Below are positions 9,059-17,605 of a stretch of 64,000 nt of DNA, piece after piece. Both the position numbers and the translations under genes were made by a program. Position 1 is the first letter of the stretch; each line of letters opens with the position of its first letter. Under the pieces are notes generated by a model, which saw nothing but the letters and a program-made list of their open reading frames with translations, had not been told where the DNA came from and searched no databases. The DNA comes from JAEZVV01 sp036652035 (GTDB lineage: Bacteria; Pseudomonadota; Gammaproteobacteria; Burkholderiales; Burkholderiaceae_F), in assembly GCA_036652035.1 (NCBI GenBank), contig JAVVWR010000002.1:39252-103251 (forward strand), written 5' to 3'.

Positions 9059-9088
9059 GAGCCCCGCCCCGGCGGGGCTCTTGTCTTT
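9059..9088 (+). terminator. rho-independent terminator after dctQM
   Basis: GAGCCCCGC and GCGGGGCTC pair around a CCCG loop (9059-9080), followed by TTGTCTTT. It separates dctM from queC. Confidence 0.85.
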
Positions 9089-9124
9089 GGTGCGGCGACA
9101 ATCCGCTTTTTGCCCGAGGCGCCC

Positions 9125-9856
9125 ATGCATCCTCCTTCGTTCTCCGACCCACGCTCGGCCCTGGTGCTCTTTTCCGGTGGCCAGGACTCGAGCACCTGCT
9201 TGGCCTGGGCGCTTGATCGCTACACCCGGGTCGAAACCGTGGCCTTCGACTACGGCCAGCGGCATCGGATCGAGCTCGATCAACGGCACGCGGTTCGCGC
9301 CGGCCTCATCGCCCGCTTTCCGGCCTGGGCACCGCGCCTGGGCGAGGACCATCGGCTCGATCTATCGGTGCTGGGCGAGGTGAGCGACACCGCCCTGACC
9401 GATGAGCGAGCGATCGAGATGGATGCCAATGGCCTGCCCAACACCTTTGTACCGGGACGCAATCTGCTGTTTCTCACGCTGGCCGCGGCGCTGGCCTACC
9501 GGCGCGGCGCCGATGTGCTGGTGGGCGGAATGTGCGAAACCGATTTCTCGGGCTACCCCGATTGCCGCGATGACACGATCAAGGCGCAGCAAGTTGCGCT
9601 TTCACTGGGCCTGGGCAGCCGGATGACAATCGAGACGCCGCTGATGTGGCTGACCAAGGCGCAGACCTGGGAGCTCGCCCAACAACTGGGCGGCGCGCCC
9701 CTGGTCGAGCTGATCGTCGCCGAGAGCCACACCTGCTATCTCGGCGAGCGCGGCACCCGACATGACTGGGGCCATGGTTGCGGCCATTGCCCGGCGTGCG
9801 AACTGCGCGCACGCGGCTGGCGGCAATGGCAGTCCCAGCGCGAGACCGCGGCTTGA
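9125..9856 (+). CDS. queC: 7-cyano-7-deazaguanine synthase
   Basis: Converts 7-carboxy-7-deazaguanine to preQ0 in queuosine synthesis, using ATP and ammonia. The P-loop (PP-type) motif LVLFSGGQDSSTCLAWAL is at residues about 13-30; the fold continues with AFDYGQRH and GMCETDFSGYPDCR. A C-terminal zinc site is formed by Cys residues in ESHTCYLG and HGCGHCPACELR. ATG at 9125 gives 243 residues and places the loop normally; an in-frame TTG at 9110 is unlikely. Confidence 0.96.
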   Translation: MHPPSFSDPRSALVLFSGGQDSSTCLAWALDRYTRVETVAFDYGQRHRIELDQRHAVRAGLIARFPAWAPRLGEDHRLDLSVLGEVSDTALTDERAIEMDANGLPNTFVPGRNLLFLTLAAALAYRRGADVLVGGMCETDFSGYPDCRDDTIKAQQVALSLGLGSRMTIETPLMWLTKAQTWELAQQLGGAPLVELIVAESHTCYLGERGTRHDWGHGCGHCPACELRARGWRQWQSQRETAA

Positions 9857-9988
9857 TCCACATCGAACTTCGAACGCTTTCACCCGGACTTTCCCGCCCT
9901 GCAACAAGGGCGATCACGGTAATTTTCACCTCCTGCGGCGGGCGCCGATTTTCCCGGACGCTCGCGCCCGTCTGGAGTTGTTTGTCCG

Positions 9989-11512
9989 ATGATCGAAGTT
10001 GTCAATGCCGCCAACGGCATCGTGTGGAGCCCGGCCCTGGTGTATCTGTGCCTGGGCGTGGGTCTCTTTCTGTCGCTGCGCGGCGGCTTCCTGCAGGTGC
10101 GCCACCTGCGCGAAATGATTCGCCTGATCTTCGAGGGCAAGAGCACTGACAGCGGGGTGTCGTCGTTCCAGGCGCTCGCCATGACGCTCGCCGGTCGGGT
10201 GGGCACCGGCAACATCGCCGGCGTGGCCACGGCCATCACCTTTGGTGGCCCCGGCGCCGTGTTCTGGATGTGGATGGTGGCCTTTCTTGGCGCGAGCTCG
10301 GCCTTCATCGAATCGACCCTGGGCCAGATCTACAAGGAAAAGCTCGACGGTCAGTATCGCGGCGGCCCGGCCTTCTACATCGAGAAGGGCCTGGGCATGA
10401 AACGCTTCGCCTGGGTGTTTGCGATCGTCACCATCTTCGCCTGCGGTTTCCTGATGCCGGGCGTGCAGGCCAACTCGATCGCCGCCGGCATGGAATCGGC
10501 CTTCGACATGGCCCCCAGCGTGACGGCCGCGCTGCTGGCCATTTTGCTGTCCTTCATCATCTTTGGCGGAGTCAAGCGCATCGCCACCTTCGCCAGCGTG
10601 GTCGTGCCCTTCATGGCGCAGGCCTACGTGATCGTGGCGCTGGTGATCGTCGGCCTCAACATCGAGAAGCTGCCAGAAGTGATGAGCCTGATTCTGCGCA
10701 GCGCCTTCGGTCTTGACGCCGGTTTTGGCGCGATGCTCGGCATGGCGATCCAGTGGGGCGTCAAGCGTGGCGTGTATTCGAACGAAGCCGGCCAGGGCAC
10801 CGGCCCGCACGCCTCATCGGCCGCGTCGGTCAGCCACCCGGTCAAGCAAGGCCTGGTGCAGGCCTTCTCGGTCTATGTCGACACCTTGTTCGTGTGCTCG
10901 GCCACCGCGTTCATGCTGCTCATCACCGGCCGCTACAACGTCCAGGCTCCCGACGGAGCCGCGGTCTATACCGGCGTGACGGGTGTGCTCGCCGGCCCCG
11001 GCTACACCCAGGTGGCAATGGAAGCGGTGATGCCGGGCTTCGGGTCGATGTTCGTGGCGATCGCGCTGTTCTTCTTCGCTTTCACCACCATCGTCGCGTA
11101 CTACTACATCGCCGAAACCAACATCGCCTACGTCAACCGCAAGATCAACCGGCCGTGGCTGATGTTCGTTCTGAAAATCGCCTTGATGGCCTCGACCGCT
11201 TATGGCGCGGTCAAGACCGCCGACCTGGCGTGGGGGCTGGGTGACCTTGGCGTCGGGCTGATGGCCTGGCTCAACATCACCGCCATCATCCTGCTGCAAA
11301 AACCCGCCTTCCTCGCTCTGCGCGACTACGAGCGCCAGCGCGCGGCCGGCATCGAACCCGTGTTCCACCCCGAAGCCCTTGGCATTGCCAATGCCGACTA
11401 CTGGAGCGGTGGTCGTGCCGAGAAAAACCTGATCCTCGAGGAAGTCGATGGGGTGGGCGGCCAAGACAAGCCGACGAACACGGCAGCCAGCGCCCCCACG
11501 AGCCCGAGTTAA
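9989..11512 (+). CDS. sodium:alanine/glycine symporter, AGCS family
   Basis: Inner-membrane sodium-coupled amino-acid symporter of 507 residues with about ten or eleven hydrophobic segments. Family signatures include GRVGTGNIAGVATAI, the central SNEAGQGTGPHASSAA and FFFAFTTIVAYYYIAE. The usual SLAARVGTGN reads TLAGRVGTGN here, a conservative change. A hydrophilic C-terminal tail of about 60 residues ends in a Ser/Thr/Pro stretch. Substrate is probably alanine or glycine but sequence alone does not settle it. The 132 bp upstream show no convincing promoter. Convergent with the autotransporter. Confidence 0.92.
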   Translation: MIEVVNAANGIVWSPALVYLCLGVGLFLSLRGGFLQVRHLREMIRLIFEGKSTDSGVSSFQALAMTLAGRVGTGNIAGVATAITFGGPGAVFWMWMVAFLGASSAFIESTLGQIYKEKLDGQYRGGPAFYIEKGLGMKRFAWVFAIVTIFACGFLMPGVQANSIAAGMESAFDMAPSVTAALLAILLSFIIFGGVKRIATFASVVVPFMAQAYVIVALVIVGLNIEKLPEVMSLILRSAFGLDAGFGAMLGMAIQWGVKRGVYSNEAGQGTGPHASSAASVSHPVKQGLVQAFSVYVDTLFVCSATAFMLLITGRYNVQAPDGAAVYTGVTGVLAGPGYTQVAMEAVMPGFGSMFVAIALFFFAFTTIVAYYYIAETNIAYVNRKINRPWLMFVLKIALMASTAYGAVKTADLAWGLGDLGVGLMAWLNITAIILLQKPAFLALRDYERQRAAGIEPVFHPEALGIANADYWSGGRAEKNLILEEVDGVGGQDKPTNTAASAPTSPS

Positions 11513-11628
11513 CGGCTCTGCCGGCCTGCGGCGGGCAACGATCGGAGCCCGCTCACTCGTTGCCGCCGTGCGCTGACCCGCTCGGCGGCCAAACGGTTGG
11601 CCTGCGACAGGCCGGCGAGAGGCGCAAC

Positions 11629-14600
11629 TCACCAGAGCCAGCGCCAACCGATTTCGACCCGCCCGATCTGCTGGCCGCTCGCCCAACTGCCACCGATCAA
11701 ACCGTAATACCCCCCCCAATGCGTCTCACGATTGAACCCCGCCTGGACTTGCCAGGTGGTGCTCGGGCCCGCCGCTGGCAGGTAGACATTCGGCGCACTC
11801 AAAGCCAGCGCCGCGCTGTCGCCAAATTGATGGGTCACAGCGGGGCGAAGCCAGAAACGTGTCGTGTCATCCAAGGTTTTCTCGATTCTTACTCCCGCCC
11901 CGCCGTACCCGTGCCGAGTCTGTTCGTAACGACCCTTGATGCTGTCGTCGACCAGGTCCCAATCGAAGCTGGCGTAGCTTGCGTTGATCTGCGGCATCAG
12001 ACGCCAACTCGGGGCAGGCTCGAACGTCTTGCCCGCCGCCAGGTGCAAACCCCATACCGTGGCGTGGAGCGTGTTGAAATAGCTGTCTTCAGTCGACATC
12101 TTGGCGTGCTCTCGGCCGCCCAAGACAATCGCCCGACCGAACCAAGCGTTCTGCTCGAGCTGACCGTATAGCCCTGCCTGCACGCTCTCGAGGTGGATGT
12201 TGGAGGTGGCGTGAGAGGGGATGACCAAGCCCTCGCCATTGATGTCGATCTTGGCCTGATTCCAGGCGACAAACACCCCGGCACGCCAGAATCGGTCGTT
12301 GCCCCAAGCTCCGCTGCGATCCGCCCCCAGGGTCACGGCCGTGCCTTCACCTTTAAACGAGAAACCATACTGCGCGCCTTGCTGCAGATTGGACGCATCG
12401 AGCTTGACCCAGATATCGCGCTCAACACCTGGCACGGTGTCGAGCCGCTGCCCGAGTGACATGAGATTGCCGCGCAACACGATGTCTGAAACCGCAGGCA
12501 AGGTGCCATAGGCCGGAATTTCGGGCAGCAAGCGCGCTGGCTGCCAATCAGGCGGAGGCGGAGGCGGGGGCGGGAGAGGCGGAACCGCTGGCGACTGCAG
12601 AGCCCAACCCTGGCCGTTGCGAACAATTTCCCAGACGTAGGGGCTGCCTTGGAGCCTGACGTCATAGACGTTCTTGCGCCCCACTGGCGCGGCGGCGATA
12701 AAAGTTCCGCTCCCCGCATCGCCCGATGCCCCTGTCTCAATGAAAGGGATGCTCTCGCCCAGCGTTCCCGCGCTGCCATCGTTCTGAAACTGGACGCGGG
12801 TTGTTCCCGCGACCGCTCCCAATAAACGCAGTGAGGTGGCACGCCCCTGCCCGGCCGATACGCTGTTGACCAGAAGACCATGGTTGGCTTCGTAATTGCC
12901 GGCCACTGTCAGCGCGGCGTAATGACCCGCAGTTCCGACAGTGAGCCAACCGCCGTTGACCAAGTTGCCTCTGAACTCGGCACTGACTGGTACTGACAAG
13001 ACCCCGGCAAGGTTTAGCGTTCCGCCCGCGGCCAAGCCCAAGTTCCCCGCCATCTGCAAAGAGCCGCCGGCGTCGACCCGCACCTGTCCCCAGTTCTGCC
13101 AGTCAAGCACGCCGCTCGGCACCGCTTGCCCCGCCTGGGCCGTCAGCGCTGCCACTGTCGTTCCGCTCAAGACGATCAGCGTGTTTTGTCCGCTGCGATC
13201 GGTCAGCGGCGAAAGCGCGGCGAGATCGCTCGCCCCGAGGCTAAGCACGTTGTCTCTGCCAGACACGGCGATGCTGCCGCGCGCGGCCCCTCCCAGAAGG
13301 GACACTTGATGGCCTTGCCCACTGACAGCCGTAGCCCCCTCCAGCGCCCCGCTCGCCAAGACCAGACTCGCCCCGGAGCCGACCAGCGAGACCGCGTTAG
13401 CCGTCCCACCCTCGATCTGGATCGCGCCACCGGTCTGAACCGTCACCCGATTGGCCAGCCCTCCGCTGGCAAGAATCTGTCGCCCCAACTGCCGCACGGT
13501 GGTGTCATCGGCAACCCCGCCCGCCAGCACCGACTGCGTGGCCAGCGTCAGCGTGGTGTCGATGGCTCGGCCACCCGCACGGATCGTCTGCAGGCCGGCA
13601 TTGACCACGCTCGTGCTGCTGGCCACGCCGCCACTGAGCACGTTCTGTTGGCCCCCGGCATTGACCGTCGTGCCATTGGCCTGTCCCGCCACCGCCTGCA
13701 CGCCACCACTATTGACTTGTACGTCGAGCGCCACGCCCCCCGCCGAAATCGTCTGAGTGCCGCCATTGAGCTGGGCCGATGTCGCCACCCCGCCCGCCAG
13801 AACCCATTGCCCACCGCCGTCGCCCACCACCGTGAGGTCGGCAGTCCCGCCAACGATTTGCGCACCGCCGCTGCCAACGACCGTGGAACTCGCGCTCGCT
13901 CCCGGGAAAACCGACTGGGTGCCACCGACAATCGTCGTGGCTATCGCCACCCCACCAACGCCAAGAGTCTGTCGCCCTCCGCTGTTAAGCGTGGTGCCGC
14001 TCGCCCAACCGTTCACGTGTTGCGAGGCGCCGCTGTTGATCGTGGTCTGCGTTCCCACGCCGCCCGCAGTAATGGCTTGACTGCCACCGTTGAGCGTCGT
14101 GTTGTTGGCCTGCCCCCCGCTCGACACGGTCTGGCTGCCGCCATTGACGACGCTGTCAGAGGCCACGCCCCCGGCGTAGACAAACTGACGGCCTCCCTCG
14201 ACTGTGGTCCCGACCGCCACTCCCGTGACAATTTGATCGCCACTCTGCATTACGGTCATCGTGGCCGTGCCGCCGGCCAGAATGGTCTGATTGCCGCCGG
14301 CGATAAGGCTGCCCGTCGCGCCCCCGCCGCTTGAAACCATCTGGTATCCGCCGCTGTTCACGGTCGCCGACAGACTCTCGCCACCGGCACTGACAAACTG
14401 GCGGCCACCGCTATTGATGCTCGTCGCGCTGGCTTTTCCCTCGACATTCTGGCCGCCGCCTTCGCCCAACGTGGTCGCGCTGGCGTTCCCGCCCGCCAGC
14501 ACCGTCTGCGTGCCCGCCACGACGATGGTCTGCGTCGCCACGCCCCCGCTGCCAATGGTTTGGCGGCCCTCTGAGGCGACGCTGGTACTGACCGCCACGC

Positions 14601-16149
14601 CGCCGGCCAAGACTCTCTGCATGCCGCCGTCGAGTCGGGTCGCGGTGGCGATCCCGCCCGACGACAGGCGCTGGCTGCCGCCCGGATTGACCGTCGTCTC
14701 GCTGACAGCGCCTGCGACAAACTGCTCGGCACCGCGATTGACAGTCGTTGAAGTCGCCGTCCCGCCGGCGGCGATGAACTGGCTGCCGCCATTGAGCGTT
14801 GTGCGATCGGCCGTGCCGCCATTCGAGACCATCTGGCTGCCGCTGTTGACGACATTGATGGCGGCGGTGCCGCCCCTCTCGACAAACTGGCGACCACCGT
14901 TGATGGTGTTGTCGGTCGCCACGCCAGCGACGACCTGATCGCTCCCCACGCCAACCGTCGTGAGAGTGGCCGATGCGCCGGCCTCGACCCGCTGACCACC
15001 GCCCTCAAGCGTGCTGGCCGAAGCGACGCTACCGCTGAGAAGTTGCACCAGGCCACCGCTACTGACGGTGGTCTGGCGGCTCACACCGCCAGCGCTGACG
15101 AACTGGCGTCCGCCACTGCCAATGGTCGTTCCCGACACTTGCCCGCCTTCGACCAACTGATCGCTGCCCTGCCCCACGGAAGTCAGGGCCGCGACTCCCC
15201 CTGACTGGATCACTTGAATTCCACCGCTCAAAGTACTGTCGAACGCCTGGCCCTTACTGGATACCATCATCCGACCACCGCTCTCCACCGTGGTGCTGCT
15301 GGCCACCCCACCGCTAAACACGTATTGCCGACTCCCGGAAAGCAGCGTCGTGGTCAGGGCCGCGCCTTCGACTATTTGGTTGCTGCCGCTGCCCAGCGTG
15401 GTGAAGGTTGCGATCGCACCGGCCCCAACCTGCTGTTCGCTGTCGCGCTCAAGCGTGGTCCGTATCGCCAGCCCCCCCGCCGAAATGGTCTGGTAGCCGT
15501 ACTTGACCAGCGTGTCGCTGACCCGGCCTCCAGCCGATACGTCCTGCTTGCCCCCGGAACTAATCGTGGTCGACACCGCTTGCCCTCCTTGGTTGACCAC
15601 CTGATAGCTCTGATCGAGCACTAGCGTTGCCGAGGACACACCGCCTGACTCGCTCACCTGCAGACCGCCGCTGATCACGGTTGTGCCACTGGCTGTGCCA
15701 GCGTTGTTCTGAGTGCCGCCGTTAAGCACGGTCGAAGACGCCAGTCCACCACTTGAAACAACCTGGACACCGGTGATTTGATTGCTATCAGCCACCCCTC
15801 CCGACAGAACGGTTTGGGTACCTGTGACTAAATTTCCAATGGCGCTGCCGCCACCCGAGATAGTCTGCGTGCCGTCGATTCGCGAAGCTTTCGAGACCCC
15901 ACCAGACTGGATTTCCTGCACTCCGCCGGAGTGGCTCACAAAAATATTGCTGGCGACCCCGCCATTGGCCACCACCTGGGTGCCATGGGCAACCGTCTCG
16001 CCAGAAACAGGCCCCGTCACCGGCGTGGTGAACGCCTGGGCCTGCGCCAGTGGCAACCATCCCAGCAAGAGCAGCAACAGGCGCGAGACGTGGATCGAAC
16101 GCACGAAGCGACGCTGGCCGTAGCGCCGACGCTGGGCAAGAGGTGTCAT
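11629..16149 (-). CDS. AIDA-I-like autotransporter adhesin with strand-loop-strand repeats
   Basis: Type Va secreted surface protein of 1506 residues. In order: an Arg-rich extended signal region ending in a hydrophobic core (RLLLLLLGWLPLAQA, about 1-38); about 50 repeats of 16-20 residues with the pattern GGVAxxTxVxxGGxQxVxSG (about 65-970); a non-repetitive beta-rich passenger end; a poly-proline hinge (about 1189-1201); and a beta-barrel of about 305 residues ending RVEIGWRWLW, the aromatic C-terminus recognised by the BAM machinery. The repeats are the kind that Aah/TibC-type heptosyltransferases modify on serine, and such an enzyme is encoded just upstream with a 4-nt ATGA overlap. Adhesion or autoaggregation is the likely role. 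Confidence 0.95.
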   Translation of the reverse strand: MTPLAQRRRYGQRRFVRSIHVSRLLLLLLGWLPLAQAQAFTTPVTGPVSGETVAHGTQVVANGGVASNIFVSHSGGVQEIQSGGVSKASRIDGTQTISGGGSAIGNLVTGTQTVLSGGVADSNQITGVQVVSSGGLASSTVLNGGTQNNAGTASGTTVISGGLQVSESGGVSSATLVLDQSYQVVNQGGQAVSTTISSGGKQDVSAGGRVSDTLVKYGYQTISAGGLAIRTTLERDSEQQVGAGAIATFTTLGSGSNQIVEGAALTTTLLSGSRQYVFSGGVASSTTVESGGRMMVSSKGQAFDSTLSGGIQVIQSGGVAALTSVGQGSDQLVEGGQVSGTTIGSGGRQFVSAGGVSRQTTVSSGGLVQLLSGSVASASTLEGGGQRVEAGASATLTTVGVGSDQVVAGVATDNTINGGRQFVERGGTAAINVVNSGSQMVSNGGTADRTTLNGGSQFIAAGGTATSTTVNRGAEQFVAGAVSETTVNPGGSQRLSSGGIATATRLDGGMQRVLAGGVAVSTSVASEGRQTIGSGGVATQTIVVAGTQTVLAGGNASATTLGEGGGQNVEGKASATSINSGGRQFVSAGGESLSATVNSGGYQMVSSGGGATGSLIAGGNQTILAGGTATMTVMQSGDQIVTGVAVGTTVEGGRQFVYAGGVASDSVVNGGSQTVSSGGQANNTTLNGGSQAITAGGVGTQTTINSGASQHVNGWASGTTLNSGGRQTLGVGGVAIATTIVGGTQSVFPGASASSTVVGSGGAQIVGGTADLTVVGDGGGQWVLAGGVATSAQLNGGTQTISAGGVALDVQVNSGGVQAVAGQANGTTVNAGGQQNVLSGGVASSTSVVNAGLQTIRAGGRAIDTTLTLATQSVLAGGVADDTTVRQLGRQILASGGLANRVTVQTGGAIQIEGGTANAVSLVGSGASLVLASGALEGATAVSGQGHQVSLLGGAARGSIAVSGRDNVLSLGASDLAALSPLTDRSGQNTLIVLSGTTVAALTAQAGQAVPSGVLDWQNWGQVRVDAGGSLQMAGNLGLAAGGTLNLAGVLSVPVSAEFRGNLVNGGWLTVGTAGHYAALTVAGNYEANHGLLVNSVSAGQGRATSLRLLGAVAGTTRVQFQNDGSAGTLGESIPFIETGASGDAGSGTFIAAAPVGRKNVYDVRLQGSPYVWEIVRNGQGWALQSPAVPPLPPPPPPPPDWQPARLLPEIPAYGTLPAVSDIVLRGNLMSLGQRLDTVPGVERDIWVKLDASNLQQGAQYGFSFKGEGTAVTLGADRSGAWGNDRFWRAGVFVAWNQAKIDINGEGLVIPSHATSNIHLESVQAGLYGQLEQNAWFGRAIVLGGREHAKMSTEDSYFNTLHATVWGLHLAAGKTFEPAPSWRLMPQINASYASFDWDLVDDSIKGRYEQTRHGYGGAGVRIEKTLDDTTRFWLRPAVTHQFGDSAALALSAPNVYLPAAGPSTTWQVQAGFNRETHWGGYYGLIGGSWASGQQIGRVEIGWRWLW
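13240..15957 (-). repeat. strand-loop-strand repeat array in the autotransporter passenger
   Basis: About 50 imperfect coding repeats of roughly 54 bp (18 residues), counted by eye from the translation. Within it a higher-order period of four units is visible. A marker unit with GGRQFV or close relatives has its QFV-equivalent codons at 15319, 15097, 14881, 14665, 14392, 14179 and 13963. The spacings are 222, 216, 216, 273, 213 and 216 bp; the 273-bp step equals five units. Each marker follows a unit ending in VEG, VAG, VTG or VNG that lacks the double glycine. Confidence 0.85.
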
Positions 16150-17405
16150 GGTGCTAGCCCTTCGGCAGCCGTATGACTGCGCGGTGGAATACGTCCCAGG
16201 ATGGCGGTCACCTGCTGCGGGGTGATCAGCCGAGTGCACTCGAACTGACGCGGCGTGCCCTGGTGACGCGGACACCAGAAAAAATCCGCGTGATCGAATT
16301 GATGACGCGGATCGTTCCAGCAGCTATTGCAGGTGTGGTGATTGAAGATTCGATACGGCGTGAAGAATTCATTAATCGGATGGGTAAATCCGCTGATCAA
16401 ACTCACGGGGGTTCCGACTGACCACGCCAGCCACGCCAGTCCGCTGGAGAGCCCGACAAAGAATTCGGCGTGCTTGAGCAGCCGCGCGCGCTCAGCCAAG
16501 GGCCAGTCACCGGTGAAATCTTCGGCGCCGTGCGGCAAGGTGGTCCAGGTCAGCCCGGCGCCGTGACAGGCTTTCTGGTCGATGCATAAAACCCGCAAAC
16601 CCCTTGCCTTGAGAAATCGGACTACCTCGATCCAGCCGGTCGGATGATTCCAGTATTTGCACTGGGTTGAGCTCTGCACCGCGATGCAGACGTAGCGCTC
16701 GGGAATCGGACGGCTCTCATCCGCCAGATCGATCCGCGCCGGCGCCTCGGTTGGATCGACCCCAAGAATGTGACCCGCGGTGCGATGCAGACCGACCAGG
16801 CGGAAATCTCCCGGCTGGAAGTGCCGCTCTTCGTCGCCAAAAAAAAGGCCGAGGTAATACGTGGCGTAGTAGTCGGACGCCTTGACCTGCTCCGGCGTGA
16901 CAAAGCGAATCGTTGGATAGGTGCCGGCAAACAGAGGAATCAGATTGCCAGCCATCGAGCAGGTCAGCCGGCAAGCATGCCGATCGGCAAACCGCGCCGC
17001 GTAAGGAAACCAGCCCAGAACATCACCCAGAGTTCCGACCGGAAACTGGATCAGAACCGGCTGCCCCGCAAGATTCAAGCCGTGATCCAGCACCTTTTCC
17101 TGCCCGTGCCAGACCTCGACCCGAAAGGGCACAAAATACTTCTTGCTGCTGGTGACATAGCCCGCGCCAATGCCGGTTTCAAACAGCGTGTTGTGGGTCT
17201 CGGTATCGGACAAGCGCACGCGCCACTCCCCCTCAGGCAGACTGACGCGAGCCCCCTCGTTGAAATCGAAGCAGATACCGCAAGGTCCACTTTGTGTTGG
17301 CTGCGGTGCGGGCGGGATGAAACAGGAAAAGCCCGATGTTGGAGCTGAGGTAACACACGCGTGCTCGGCCTGTGCCGCATCAATCTCTGCCATTTCCCAC
17401 GCCAT
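16146..17405 (-). CDS. autotransporter strand-loop-strand O-heptosyltransferase (BAHC/TibC-like)
   Basis: Cytoplasmic enzyme predicted to move heptose from an ADP-glycero-manno-heptose donor onto serines of the repeat passenger encoded next to it. 419 residues. The C-terminal half has the GT-B type donor-binding segment (VCIAVQSSTQCKYWNHPTGW, then GLSSGLAWLAWSVGTPV). Near the end is a Cys set spaced C-x2-C-x15-C-x11-C (about residues 350-385), matching the iron-finger cysteines of this family. ATG at 17405 has AAGG seven bases upstream; a TTG at 17429 would add eight residues. Its stop overlaps the autotransporter ATG. Confidence 0.92.
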   Translation of the reverse strand: MAWEMAEIDAAQAEHACVTSAPTSGFSCFIPPAPQPTQSGPCGICFDFNEGARVSLPEGEWRVRLSDTETHNTLFETGIGAGYVTSSKKYFVPFRVEVWHGQEKVLDHGLNLAGQPVLIQFPVGTLGDVLGWFPYAARFADRHACRLTCSMAGNLIPLFAGTYPTIRFVTPEQVKASDYYATYYLGLFFGDEERHFQPGDFRLVGLHRTAGHILGVDPTEAPARIDLADESRPIPERYVCIAVQSSTQCKYWNHPTGWIEVVRFLKARGLRVLCIDQKACHGAGLTWTTLPHGAEDFTGDWPLAERARLLKHAEFFVGLSSGLAWLAWSVGTPVSLISGFTHPINEFFTPYRIFNHHTCNSCWNDPRHQFDHADFFWCPRHQGTPRQFECTRLITPQQVTAILGRIPPRSHTAAEGLAP

Positions 17406-17496
17406 AGTCGCCTTGAATTCCCGGTTCAAACCACACGCAAACCCGAGTTCGAGCTTAGGTTGAGACTTACAGGCAGAAAGCGGGTTCAGCTCCGTT

Positions 17497-17514
17497 TTGG
17501 GGCAAGGTCCCCAA
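17497..17514. promoter_or_regulatory. palindrome upstream of the heptosyltransferase operon
   Basis: TTGGGG-N6-CCCCAA is a perfect 6-bp inverted repeat in the 155-bp gap between the dctP terminator and the heptosyltransferase start. It could be an operator or a small leader hairpin of the glycosyltransferase-autotransporter operon. No clear -10/-35 pair was found here. Confidence 0.3.
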
Positions 17515-17560
17515 CGATCTTGGCGTAATCAGAGCGGGCTGCACGATCGAGCTCCGATAA

Positions 17561-17588
17561 AGAAAAAGCCCCGACAGCGCGGGGCTTT
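17561..17588 (-). terminator. rho-independent terminator after dctP
   Basis: On the minus strand AAAGCCCCG and CGGGGCTTTT form the stem, followed by a T-rich stretch. It closes the dctP transcript and isolates the downstream heptosyltransferase operon, which therefore needs its own promoter. Confidence 0.85.
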
Positions 17589-17605
17589 CATGACGGCAAG
17601 CGTTC

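Noticed and set aside
11513..11628. Terminator between the symporter and autotransporter
   Set aside because: Only weak GC-rich pairing without a T-run was seen.
13126..14334. 402-codon plus-strand open frame in the autotransporter
   Set aside because: Antisense of the repeat array; its apparent repetitiveness comes from the real gene.
13240..15957. Regularly spaced repeats that could suggest a CRISPR array
   Set aside because: The repeats are coding, imperfect and in frame, with about 54-bp units and no spacer/repeat alternation.
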